The position numbers and the translations under genes were made by a program. From Planctomycetota bacterium (GTDB lineage: Bacteria > Planctomycetota > Phycisphaerae > Sedimentisphaerales > Anaerobacaceae), in assembly GCA_019456145.1 (NCBI GenBank), contig VRUL01000027.1:1-63865 (forward strand): a stretch of 63,865 bases of DNA, read 5' to 3'. Numbering within the stretch: position 1 is the stretch's first letter; every line of letters begins with the position of its first letter. The notes under the pieces were generated by a model. That model had not been told where the DNA came from and did no database searches. It worked only from the letters and a program-made list of their open reading frames with translations. Below, piece by piece: positions 52,697 to 61,543 of this stretch.

Positions 52697-53982
52697 TATA
52701 GCTTCCACGGCGCCCGCATGCTGCGTGTTATCATGCTGTTAGCAGCCCTGTCATTTATAAAGCGTTCCTTCTTCGGGTCCCATTTCAATTTCCTATCCAG
52801 CAGCATCGCGATGTTACCCAGATGGCAAACGGTAGAAGAACGGTGCCCGATTTCGGCCGAGGCAATGGGGTCCTTACGGCTCTTAATACAATCCAGGAAG
52901 TTCTGCTTGTGGTCCCTGCTGTTGTAGAGGTTAATTTCATCCGGCCCTATCTTTTCCTTCAGAACTGACTTCGGCTCAGCATCTATTTTACCGCGCGTTA
53001 CGAAAACCCATCCTTCGCTGCCTTCGAAACGTGTGTTTCCACCGCCGGTTTTCAGAAGTAATTTGACACCGTTGGCGTAGGTATACGTGATGTCTGCTTT
53101 CTTTGAAGTTGTGAACAGCCCGCTTTCGGGGAAATCGCCTTTGCCCTCTATTTCTACCGGGCCTGTATCATCGGCGCCATTGCCCCACTGGGCTATATCA
53201 AGATAATGAGCGCCCCAGTTGGTCATCTGGCCGCCGGAGTAATCCAGGACAAAACGGAACTGATAGTGACATCGCTGTTCGATATATGGCTCCCACGGCG
53301 CAGGGCCCAGCCACATATCGTAATCGAATCCTTCCGGCACCGGCTCGGCCTCCCACGTCGGCGGGCACTTCCGGTTGTTTCCCGGTATCCCTACTTTAAT
53401 CGTATGCAGCTTGCCGATCCTGCCGTTGCGGACCAGCTCACAGGCTTTGCGAAATTCGCTGCCCGAACGCTGCTGAGAGCCTGTTTGCAACACCCGTCCA
53501 TAGCGTTTTACAGCGTCAGCAAGGGCACGCCCCCCGCCTATCGTCAAGGTAAGAGGCTTTTCACAGTACACATCTTTGCCGGCCTTAACTGCCGCAATCG
53601 AAACAGGTACATGCCAGTGGTCCGGCGTACCAACTACGACCGCATCGATATCGTCACGCGCTATCAAATCCCGAAAATCGTTGTAAGACGACTTCTCATC
53701 CAGGCCCGCTATCTGACGCGCTTTCTCCCGATGCGAGGCATCGACATCACAAACCGCGACGACCTGCGATCCGGATTTACCTTTGAATCCCTTCATATTC
53801 CCCGTCCCCTGGCTTCCCAGGCCGATGCTGCCAATCGTGATGCGGTTACTCGGAGCATTGGCACCGAAGACCGAAGACCGAACGATCATCGGCACCGCAA
53901 AAGCAGCAGAAGTAACAACCGAGCTTTTCAAAAACTCTCGTCTGGTTACTGTGTTTACTTTATTAGTTGTTTTGCTTTTCAT
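52696..53982 (-). CDS. Tat-exported Gfo/Idh/MocA oxidoreductase, subfamily B
   Basis: The 428-residue protein has leader 'NTVTRREFLKSSVVTSAAFA', motif 'YCEKPLTLT' and sugar site 'GGQMTNWGAHYLDIAQWGNG', where the usual Asp is Asn. It ends 'TRSMRAPWKL', a diverged form of the subfamily B tail. It lies between the DUF6807 gene and the DUF6807-DUF1080 fusion. Confidence 0.9.
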   Translation of the reverse strand: MKSKTTNKVNTVTRREFLKSSVVTSAAFAVPMIVRSSVFGANAPSNRITIGSIGLGSQGTGNMKGFKGKSGSQVVAVCDVDASHREKARQIAGLDEKSSYNDFRDLIARDDIDAVVVGTPDHWHVPVSIAAVKAGKDVYCEKPLTLTIGGGRALADAVKRYGRVLQTGSQQRSGSEFRKACELVRNGRIGKLHTIKVGIPGNNRKCPPTWEAEPVPEGFDYDMWLGPAPWEPYIEQRCHYQFRFVLDYSGGQMTNWGAHYLDIAQWGNGADDTGPVEIEGKGDFPESGLFTTSKKADITYTYANGVKLLLKTGGGNTRFEGSEGWVFVTRGKIDAEPKSVLKEKIGPDEINLYNSRDHKQNFLDCIKSRKDPIASAEIGHRSSTVCHLGNIAMLLDRKLKWDPKKERFINDRAANSMITRSMRAPWKL

Positions 53983-54022
53983 GGTTTTCCCTTGTCTGTC
54001 TTAATGTATTTTTTCCTCCGCA

Positions 54023-55891
54023 TCAAAGCGGCACTATACGGATATTGCGAAACCACACTTCGTTGCCGTGGTCCTGAAGCAGAATGGGGCCGGGCTCAGG
54101 CCCTTCCTGACGTCCGGCGCCGGTCTTGTTTGGTACGGCCACATCATCATGAATCAGAACTCCGTTATGCCGCATCGTGATACGCGCGTCTTTCACCTTT
54201 TTGGCATTGTTGCCTTGACCCTCGAAACGGGCGGCATGGAATGTAATATCGTAGCTTTGCCACTCGCCCGGCTTCTTGCAGGCATTTTCATCCGGGGCCT
54301 TGAATTTATAGATCGATCCGCCTCCATTTTTTCTCGGAGGCTCCCCGTAAGAATCCAGAATCTGTATCTCATAGCGACGCTGTATATAAACACCGCTGTT
54401 TCCACGTCCCTGCCCTTTGACATTCGGCGGTAATTGTGGAAGCTTGAATTCAATGTGCATTTTGAAGTCCCGGTACGCCTCTTTCGTAATAATGCTCCCA
54501 CTTCTCGGCACAATTTTCATCGCGTCGCCGATCCTCTCCCACTGAACTTTCTTGCCGTCCGGATGCATCCAGTATGAAAAATCCATACGGTCGAAAAGAA
54601 CGTTATCTTTGGCTTTCGATATGCTTTGAAGTTTGACCTTTGGGGGCTCAGCAAAATCACGCCACATACGTTCGGCATCGGCAACCTTGACTTTACCTTC
54701 GTGCACATACTGCCTATAGCGGAAAACATGTTCTTTGCCCGGCTCCATTACCCAGTCAGTGGCCTGCGAAGGTGCCCAATTGAAAAATACGTGTTTCATT
54801 CCCGGAGGCCAGATGCGCATTGGTTCCGGATGCTGGAAATTCTCCGGATGGCTCATAAATGTAATCCCCGCCCATTTACCTTTTATCGCTCCACCCGCCT
54901 CACACCATCGCGCCCGCGTCGCATGACCATCCTTGCGCGTCTTGCCCTCGCTGGTCAGATACATCGAGTTCTCACCTTCCCATCCGTCCGCAGCTCTAAA
55001 TCCAAATCCACCATAGCGATACTTGACCTGGTAAAGCGGACTATCGGCAACACATCGCTGCCTCGATACGAAGTCCCACAGCCAGTAACCTTTCTTCGGC
55101 CCGCCGATGTTGTATACTCGAACATCCCATTCTTCTGTGAGCACAACCTTTTCACCATCGGAAGTTTTCAAAGCAACATGCTCCTGCTCTGCCTTAAAGC
55201 CGCCGTAAACAGGCCCGCTTGTCGTCGATAGAAATTTTACAAACCGGACCGTCCCCTGGCCGCCGGCCAGATTCCAGAAGTCCAAATCCTTGCCTTCGAA
55301 TTTTGTCTTGGTCCACGGCATCCATATCCCCAAATGATGAATATGGTCGGGCGGATGAATACCCGTCAGTACATCACCAGTCGGTGACCATAAAGGATGA
55401 ATAAATCCGCTGCGTGTATAAAGCGGGTTCTTACCCTCCGGCGGCGGAACAGGCGCGTGGTTATATTGCAAAATCTTCGTGTCCCCTTGCCGAATCAACA
55501 GAACCGAATCATCCTTTGTCACCTCAACAGTTACGTCAATAGCCGGCGGTCTTACAGGACCTTTCACAAGCTGATAGGTTCGTTTGCTCCCGGCCGGCGT
55601 CGTGCCCGAAAGTATCCACCACAACCGCGGAGGATTGCCCGGCTCAATCTGTGTCGCAACAGGCATCGGCCGAAAAGGCTTAATTTCCACCAGGCGTATT
55701 GCACCGGCGATACGTCCCATAGATATTCCGTCAAGCGCAATAGATACGGGCGTGTCGATCCGGGTATGCTTTCCCGCCTCGACTGTGATTGTTGCCAACG
55801 GCTCAGCCTCTGCAACCGATTGATTGGTTAATGCCGCTAATAAAATGAAAATAAACATCGAAATAATCGGCTTTGATATGCGATTTTCCAT
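54023..55891 (-). CDS. Secreted DUF6807-DUF1080 fusion protein
   Basis: The 622-residue protein has a signal peptide ('ISKPIISMFIFILLAALTNQ'), a DUF6807 domain at ~30-395 ('LYTRSGFIHPLWSPTGDVLT' then 'GIHPPDHIHHLGIWMPW') and a C-terminal DUF1080 domain at ~430-622 ('MKIVPRSGSIITKEAYRDFK' to 'LQDHGNEVWFRNIRIVPL'). ATG 55891 has AGGAG 8 bases upstream; the frame is open further upstream without a site. It is the first gene of the run. Fusion of the two families supports a shared step on oxidised glycosides. Confidence 0.87.
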   Translation of the reverse strand: MENRISKPIISMFIFILLAALTNQSVAEAEPLATITVEAGKHTRIDTPVSIALDGISMGRIAGAIRLVEIKPFRPMPVATQIEPGNPPRLWWILSGTTPAGSKRTYQLVKGPVRPPAIDVTVEVTKDDSVLLIRQGDTKILQYNHAPVPPPEGKNPLYTRSGFIHPLWSPTGDVLTGIHPPDHIHHLGIWMPWTKTKFEGKDLDFWNLAGGQGTVRFVKFLSTTSGPVYGGFKAEQEHVALKTSDGEKVVLTEEWDVRVYNIGGPKKGYWLWDFVSRQRCVADSPLYQVKYRYGGFGFRAADGWEGENSMYLTSEGKTRKDGHATRARWCEAGGAIKGKWAGITFMSHPENFQHPEPMRIWPPGMKHVFFNWAPSQATDWVMEPGKEHVFRYRQYVHEGKVKVADAERMWRDFAEPPKVKLQSISKAKDNVLFDRMDFSYWMHPDGKKVQWERIGDAMKIVPRSGSIITKEAYRDFKMHIEFKLPQLPPNVKGQGRGNSGVYIQRRYEIQILDSYGEPPRKNGGGSIYKFKAPDENACKKPGEWQSYDITFHAARFEGQGNNAKKVKDARITMRHNGVLIHDDVAVPNKTGAGRQEGPEPGPILLQDHGNEVWFRNIRIVPL

Positions 55892-56043
55892 TCCTGCTCT
55901 CCTAAAATACTCAATTTCAGCTAACAATTTCACAGGTTTAGCTGGTTTAAAGCTTCTGGATAATGCTTCCAATCTGTGACTTGTTTTCCTCCAACGGATT
56001 TCAACGTTTTTTTATGTAGACTTTTCCATATGCCAAAGCGTAT

Positions 56044-56072
56044 ATGCTAATAACATTGCGCGGATTTATCAA
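56044..56072 (-). promoter_or_regulatory. Sigma-70-like promoter driving the minus-strand sugar cluster
   Basis: On the minus strand TTGATA (56072-56067) and TAGCAT (56049-56044) are 17 bases apart, about 155 bases before ATG 55891. Confidence 0.5.
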
Positions 56073-56248
56073 GTATTATCTCGCAGATTTTCATTATAGA
56101 ATAGACCTGATAACAAGCACCGTTCCCGGGCTGGGTCCGCTTCAGGCCAATTCGACATTTCCTCAAAATTCTGGCCGAAGCAAATCAAAAGGCGCAGGTC
56201 AACTAAGGCTGGATCCGCTTAACACGGAATTTCCACATATTTATACTT

Positions 56249-56408
56249 AGTCTCTAACAAAATGAATCGTTGTACCGAAAGCGAGTGTTTTTTCGTCCTG
56301 CAAGGAAGGCGAAACAGGCAATGTCAAAGCATTATCGATGCAGCCTGACGCCGTCAGGACGGAAAACAAGCCGCTTGAATACAGAGTCATTTTGTTATAG
56401 GCGCTTAG
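56249..56408. repeat. 160-bp fold-back repeat, copy 1
   Basis: It matches 61544-61703 with two substitutions in 160 bases. The ends are inverted ('taacaaaatga' against 'tcattttgtta'). Inner arms also pair imperfectly ('aagcgagtgttttttcgtcc' with the complement of 'ggacggaaaacaagccgctt'), with a small palindrome 'cctgacgccgtcagg', so a single strand folds into one long imperfect hairpin. A 46-codon minus-strand frame runs through but has no ribosome site. It could be a MITE-like element, a structured RNA, or a distant attC-like recombination site. Confidence 0.8.
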
Positions 56409-56517
56409 GTAAGAGAACAGACCCTCCACTCAGCGTCCTCCTGAGCAAAGCCAGGCACTCAGGCTAATAGAAGGCGTTTTGTTAACTGCTTAAAGTCTGC
56501 TTTACCGGTTTCTACTC

Positions 56518-56937
56518 TTAATCTAACGGCCAGCCCGCAGGGCAGTTGCAGAGCCACAGTTCACCAAAGACTCCCAAATCAAGCCAGTTGACCTCATTAT
56601 CCAAGTCCACGAACAGATCGGCCGGCAGTCCTGTTCCTGAGTCCCGCCAGTATTCGGCGAACTTCGCAAAGCTCTCGAAGTTCACAAAGCACAATGGCCC
56701 ACCCGGTAAAAAACCGCCCAGGAGTTCGTAATCACCGCCGCTGCTCCAGGCAGCATCCGGCTGGCCTATACTGCCCAGAAGCTCGTATTGCCCACCACTG
56801 CTTCGTCCGCCACCGCCGTCAATCGTGTACCAGCTCAGCTCATAGTCACCCATCGCTGTTGCCCCGAAAAACATCACCAGAAGCAACATAAATAGGGATG
56901 AAATAGAAATAACTGCTTTCGTTTTTCGTTTCTTCAT
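56518..56937 (-). CDS. Small secreted protein with dockerin-like planctomycete C-terminal motif
   Basis: The 139-residue protein has a signal peptide ('ISISSLFMLLLVMFFGATAM'), a Gly-rich repeat region ('WYTIDGGGGRSSGGQYELLG' and 'WSSGGDYELLGGFLPGGP') and a C-terminal segment 'FAKFAEYWRDSG...DLFVDLDNEVNWLDLGVF' reminiscent of dockerin calcium-loop pairs seen on many planctomycete secreted proteins. This tail is probably a cell-surface or complex attachment device. AGGAG is 8 bases before the ATG. Confidence 0.8.
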   Translation of the reverse strand: MKKRKTKAVISISSLFMLLLVMFFGATAMGDYELSWYTIDGGGGRSSGGQYELLGSIGQPDAAWSSGGDYELLGGFLPGGPLCFVNFESFAKFAEYWRDSGTGLPADLFVDLDNEVNWLDLGVFGELWLCNCPAGWPLD

Positions 56938-56999
56938 TTTTGTCTCCTAACTCTAATTATACTTACATAAAACTCGGAGCTTGTCAAACATTTTTTTCC

Positions 57000-58622
57000 T
57001 TATTCTTCTATCGGGGGTTCTGCTCCATCAGGATTACCTTCTTCGTCGATATTCTCTATTTGTTGTTCTGAATCAGTACCTTCATCAGGACTCTTTTCAA
57101 TTACTGGTCCTTCCGGTTCTTCCCCATCAGGGTTACCCTCTTCGTCAGTATTTACATTTTGCTGTTCAGAAACAAGACTTCCCCAGCTCTTTTCAAGCAT
57201 CTCCTGGCAGTGGTTCGCTTCAAACAGGGCTTTCTCGCGAAGGAATGGCTGTGTCGTATTATCTGCAACCAGTATGAAATAGCCAATTGCTTCGGTACAG
57301 TCCCCTGAATGCTTATAACGTTGTGCAAGCTCAAGTAGAATCGCAACCCTTTCTTCTCCGGTCGCGAATGCCTCTGCATCCAGCAGGTGACTTATAGCAT
57401 TGTCCTCATAAACTTTTCTTGCCGCCTCTGCATTTGCCAGTATTGGAGATGTATCGTCCTGTTCCGGTTCCGGGGCGGCCTTGTTCGCATCATCCTCTTC
57501 TATTACAACCGTTTCCACAGCCGCTATAGCTTCTCTCATTACCTCTCTGGCGGCATTGTCCTCTACCTGCACGGCCTTGATTGCAATACTAACTTCAGGC
57601 GTCTGAGAATTCTCCAGGTCGGTCGGCAGTGTATACAGAAGGCAGCCGTTCCCGACATAAGAACTACTTGACCGCGTTACCACATAGGAAGAACCATCCA
57701 TAACACTGGTCGGTTCCGTGTAACTACCACCCTGCAGCACAAGCACCTCATTGGACAATCCGGAGGCTACGGCCGCCTGAATTGTTGTGTAGGGAAATAT
57801 ATATGTGCCAAACTGAAAGAGACCTCCAGGAGACCTCACATAAACCGGATCTCTTGTAAGCAGCCAGGCGCGGTCACTGTCTCCCTGAGTGCTCACTCTG
57901 CCTAATTGGCAGGTGGAAATACGAAGCTGCGGTTCGCTCGTGTGATAAGACATGATATTGTTAAATACCAAATCTACATTGTCCTTCTCTCCCGCGGTAC
58001 AGTCGGCATAGTTTTTACCATAGGCGTTTTGAGCTATCTGGTTCCTGGTCCAGCTTGAATTGTCTTCGATTGTATCGGAACATCCATCGGCGCCACCTCC
58101 CTGATGCGTATGCATCAGATTGAGGTTATGGCCTATTTCATGAATAATACATGAAGGGGTATTGGAGCAATTCTGGTTCATCAGGATAATGTCATTATCC
58201 GGAGGGAATTTGCCTATAGCCGAGCCGGTACCGCCGTTTATGTATATGTTGATGGCGTCGGTTCTCCACAAATAAGTACCCGGACTAGCCATTGCATCAG
58301 AGCGAAGGGCGTCTCGATTGGCGCTGCTTGCAGTCTTATTATAATGCTGACTTACTCCCGCCAGGTCCAAAAACTGTATTTTTTCTATCCGAAACTCACT
58401 CATATTGCTGGCCAATATAGTGTTACCCCAATCAAACTCTCCATTTATTTCTGCATCCGTATTCAAGTTCCCGGTTGCTGGCCGGTTTCCGCCTGAACTA
58501 AGGATAAACTTAATAGAAATCCGCACGGGCACGTACGCAGTAGCAGCAAGGGCAGATTGGCCAACCAACATAAGTGTAATGGCGATAACCAACGCTTTTT
58601 TATATGTTAATAACCATTTCAT
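57000..58622 (-). CDS. Secreted metzincin-type zinc metalloprotease
   Basis: The 540-residue protein has a signal peptide ('VIAITLMLVGQSALAATAYV'). The catalytic zinc motif is 'HEIGHNLNLMH' (H161, E162, H165, H171), the HExxHxxxxxH of metzincins. The fold around it resembles the M12B/M43 secreted proteases, with 'IMSYHTS' giving the Met-turn. The C-terminal ~180 residues are acidic with 'NVDTDEEGNPDGEEPEGP'-like repeats and helical segments. It probably cleaves extracellular or surface proteins; targets may include the neighbouring surface proteins. Confidence 0.82.
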   Translation of the reverse strand: MKWLLTYKKALVIAITLMLVGQSALAATAYVPVRISIKFILSSGGNRPATGNLNTDAEINGEFDWGNTILASNMSEFRIEKIQFLDLAGVSQHYNKTASSANRDALRSDAMASPGTYLWRTDAINIYINGGTGSAIGKFPPDNDIILMNQNCSNTPSCIIHEIGHNLNLMHTHQGGGADGCSDTIEDNSSWTRNQIAQNAYGKNYADCTAGEKDNVDLVFNNIMSYHTSEPQLRISTCQLGRVSTQGDSDRAWLLTRDPVYVRSPGGLFQFGTYIFPYTTIQAAVASGLSNEVLVLQGGSYTEPTSVMDGSSYVVTRSSSSYVGNGCLLYTLPTDLENSQTPEVSIAIKAVQVEDNAAREVMREAIAAVETVVIEEDDANKAAPEPEQDDTSPILANAEAARKVYEDNAISHLLDAEAFATGEERVAILLELAQRYKHSGDCTEAIGYFILVADNTTQPFLREKALFEANHCQEMLEKSWGSLVSEQQNVNTDEEGNPDGEEPEGPVIEKSPDEGTDSEQQIENIDEEGNPDGAEPPIEE

Positions 58623-58669
58623 ATCTATCTTTACCTCCTTTCTCGGTAAAGTAAAACACTTTCAATTTG

Positions 58670-60964
58670 CTACTGCAGCGATACCAGAACCAGCACAAGA
58701 CCTTTATCTTCTTCAAGTGAGGTCATGGCCTTACCGATGATGGCGCCCAAAGCCTTGTTATGGTTGGATACCTTCATCGCATGTCCCGGTGTGCTCGAAG
58801 TAGTCAGCAGGTCGCCCGGTTCGATTGCCCCGTTTGAGGCATCTGCCCAGCAGTAAACTCGCCCGGTCAGGGCTACAGGGTAATCACCGTCGGCCTCGGA
58901 ACCTTCCTGGCCCATCATCATACCCGGCTTGACGCCGCCAGCACCGCTGATGATACCGGCAACCTTTTTATCATAGGCACTGCTGCTCACCATCAGTTTT
59001 CCGGCCCGCTTGGGGTCGATGCTTACGAGCATTCCAGGCTTGACAGTATCTTGAGCGCCTCTGATATCAAACTGCTCCGAAAGGTCACTTCCGCCGGTGA
59101 TTCTCAATTCCTCAGTAGTAATGCGTCCGTCACCGCTATAGTCGGAATCCAGCGTGATGGTGGTCGTGCCGGCACCGTTCCTCAGGGCAAGATAACCGCC
59201 GCCGTCTGAAGCAAACTCGGCATCCAGCTCTATGGTATTCGTGCCGTCTTCATCGTACATCTTCATCTCAGCGCCTTCGGTAGTAGAAGTCTCACGCGCA
59301 ATTATACGGACCTTCAACTCATTATTATCATCGCGCATTTCGAACGAAGGATTCGACGCATACCCATCCGGCTTGAGTTGGATGGCCAGTGCAGCCGTAC
59401 CGCCGCTGTCCACTACAACAGTACCATCAAAATAACCGGCATAGGTGGATCCGTAGGCCCAGATACCGTAGTTGGTTGTTCCCCCTGATGCGTAGCCATA
59501 GACACCGTAGTTCGTTCCACCGCCGGTTCCTATGGCCCTGGAGTAGATACCGTAGGTGTTGCCGGAACTATCATTGTCTCCAGTGAAGTACCCGCCGTAG
59601 GCAGTGCCGCTCGTATCACTGGCCTGTTTATAACCTTGGCCCCAGATGCCATAAGCGTTCCCGGTGTCGCTGCCGCGAGTATACGAATACGTCCCGTATG
59701 ATGTCCCGGATGTCCCGTTTTGGTAAGATATATGGGAGCCACCGTATGTGGTACCCGTACCATAATTATACGTGATGCCATAGAGTCCGTAAGAAGCGTA
59801 AATGTTGCTTGATGCCGATGACGGGATCGTCGAATAAGCATAAAGCCCAAATGGGCTCCTTGCGGCTGAGTTGGCATAGCCGTACAAACCGTAGGCGGTA
59901 CCATTCCCGGTAGCATTGGAATACGTACCGTATATACTTGCCGTTGATGCGGCTGAATCCGTATCAGAGTACAGACCATAGATGGTGGAGTTGTTGGCTG
60001 CGCTTTGATCGGCGTTCACCCTGACACCATATATGGTACCAGCCGTCGGGTTTGAGACGACATTTATGCTGGAGCCCGTGGTATTCATGTTTAATTTACC
60101 CGTCATCGTGTCGCCCGTTACGTTGACATAACTTGCGTCATAATTGTGCACATGAGCTGAGCCCGCAAAGGCAGTCGAATGCAAACCATCAAGATAATCA
60201 GCGTTGAGCAGCGGGACCCTGAAAGTGCTGTCCACCATAAAAGGTGAGCTGCTCCCGGAAACGCCCCCGTTGAAAGTGGGTCGGCCTGTCACTACTTCAT
60301 TCTGAGCTAAGCGGAAAAAGGCACTTTCATTCTGACTGTCAAGATAATCGGCGTTCAAAGCTTTCTGTAATACACTGTTATTCTGTGCCAAATCACCCAC
60401 AGTATTGCCCAGGTAGCCTTCTGCCAACAGGTCACTGAAAGCAGAATAGTAGTCGGTACCGACTATTCCTCCTATAATGTCCTCACCAAAGTGTACGTGC
60501 AGTCTGGTTGCCAATTCACCGGCACCGAAACCGCCCACCGTATTGGCGTCTCCGGCCGACTTCGAATAAATAGCATAAGGCGTCGGTGTGTTTTCCTGTC
60601 GTGGAATCAGCTTATCAAAATCATTACCATCGATACTGGCACCGGGCCGAACGTCAATTTCCAGCCAGCGGGCCGGGCCCGTGAACACGTCACCGAAATC
60701 CAACGCCACGGTAAAATAGCCGTCGATTACATCAACGTCGTCTAAATCAATTGTGCTCCCCTGCTGCGCCCCCGCACTGGGGTCATCGAAAAGCGAAAAC
60801 GCAAAGTCATACAAGCCGTCCGCAACGTCGTTGGAGTCCAGCAGCCGTCCCTGGTACGTAAACGCCGTACCCATGGGCGCCGCCCCGACAATCCCTGCCG
60901 ACAAGGCCAACAGGCTCAAAGCCAAAACCAAAGTTGCCAACATCGTTGTCCTTTTCATTTTCAT
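58670..60964 (-). CDS. Large secreted surface protein with Gly/Tyr repeats and tail-fibre-like C-terminus
   Basis: The 764-residue protein has a signal peptide ('MLATLVLALSLLALSAGIVG'), then 'TAFTYQGRLLDSNDVADGLY' as an N-terminal domain, a middle of repeated 'YGLYGYA', 'YGIYS' and 'YGTYSYT' units, and a C-terminal domain ('GSDLSEQFDIRGAQDTVKPG', 'ALTGRVYCWADASNGAIEPG'). The C-terminus resembles phage tail-fibre and adhesin ends that self-assemble or self-cleave. It is probably a surface adhesin or appendage subunit. AAAGGAG precedes ATG 60964. Confidence 0.75.
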   Translation of the reverse strand: MKMKRTTMLATLVLALSLLALSAGIVGAAPMGTAFTYQGRLLDSNDVADGLYDFAFSLFDDPSAGAQQGSTIDLDDVDVIDGYFTVALDFGDVFTGPARWLEIDVRPGASIDGNDFDKLIPRQENTPTPYAIYSKSAGDANTVGGFGAGELATRLHVHFGEDIIGGIVGTDYYSAFSDLLAEGYLGNTVGDLAQNNSVLQKALNADYLDSQNESAFFRLAQNEVVTGRPTFNGGVSGSSSPFMVDSTFRVPLLNADYLDGLHSTAFAGSAHVHNYDASYVNVTGDTMTGKLNMNTTGSSINVVSNPTAGTIYGVRVNADQSAANNSTIYGLYSDTDSAASTASIYGTYSNATGNGTAYGLYGYANSAARSPFGLYAYSTIPSSASSNIYASYGLYGITYNYGTGTTYGGSHISYQNGTSGTSYGTYSYTRGSDTGNAYGIWGQGYKQASDTSGTAYGGYFTGDNDSSGNTYGIYSRAIGTGGGTNYGVYGYASGGTTNYGIWAYGSTYAGYFDGTVVVDSGGTAALAIQLKPDGYASNPSFEMRDDNNELKVRIIARETSTTEGAEMKMYDEDGTNTIELDAEFASDGGGYLALRNGAGTTTITLDSDYSGDGRITTEELRITGGSDLSEQFDIRGAQDTVKPGMLVSIDPKRAGKLMVSSSAYDKKVAGIISGAGGVKPGMMMGQEGSEADGDYPVALTGRVYCWADASNGAIEPGDLLTTSSTPGHAMKVSNHNKALGAIIGKAMTSLEEDKGLVLVLVSLQ

Positions 60965-61109
60965 TTTCCACTCCTTTCAAAATGTATTAGTATGTAGTGG
61001 TTTATACTGTATACAACCACATCTTTTTCTGAAGCTTTATGGAACGGAGACAACAGCATAGCGAATATAGAACCGCTCCTCTTTTCACAGAACTATCCTA
61101 ATTAGGTCC

Positions 61110-61137
61110 AATATATCACTTGGCACCATACTGTCAA
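61110..61137 (-). promoter_or_regulatory. Promoter for the surface-protein gene
   Basis: On the minus strand a perfect TTGACA (61137-61132) and TATATT (61115-61110) are 16 bases apart; the leader of about 140 bases ends at ATG 60964. Confidence 0.6.
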
Positions 61138-61244
61138 GAAAAATCCGCAAAAAATATGGGATCTCCGGGAAATTGCGCACCACAAACTAAACATTCAAAA
61201 CCACCTCCACAGCACAACCGATGTACCTCCCCTCTATCAAATAC
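61138..61244. other. Short intergenic stretch, nothing recognised
   Basis: No gene or repeat is visible between the surface-gene promoter and the MITE-like element. Confidence 0.35.
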
Positions 61245-61423
61245 TAGAACCCATCCCAAAACCTGTTTTGTAACGAGATCGAGCGAAAAGTTCGTGGTCA
61301 AGGCCGGAGGTTCAAAAGGCTCGGAGGCGTGCTAAGGCACGTCGAGAACCTTTTTCGCCGACAACACAGAGCCACGGACTTCCCAGCCGATCGTAGTCGA
61401 AAGAGGTTTTGGGATGGGTTCTA
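61245..61423. mobile_element. MITE-like 179-bp element with 20-bp inverted ends
   Basis: The ends are a perfect 20-bp inverted repeat (TAGAACCCATCCCAAAACCT at 61245-61264 and its reverse complement at 61404-61423). Both ends begin or end with TA, consistent with a TA target duplication as made by IS630/mariner-type transposases. There is no transposase gene inside, so it would be a non-autonomous element. I cannot tell whether the internal sequence derives from a known IS. Confidence 0.75.
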
Positions 61424-61543
61424 CTAACAATCGGTACAATAAGCAGTTAGTTTTTCTGCGTTTTCGTACCCTGGGGTTTGATTCTCGCCATATTCTCAAA
61501 TTTGTCGGTCAGCGCAAAAAAAATATATAGTGTGCTTATTTAG

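Noticed and set aside
56247..56429. 46-60 codon minus-strand frame through the 160-bp repeat
   Set aside because: It lacks a ribosome site, and its coding potential comes from the repeat itself; the second copy at 61544 carries it too.
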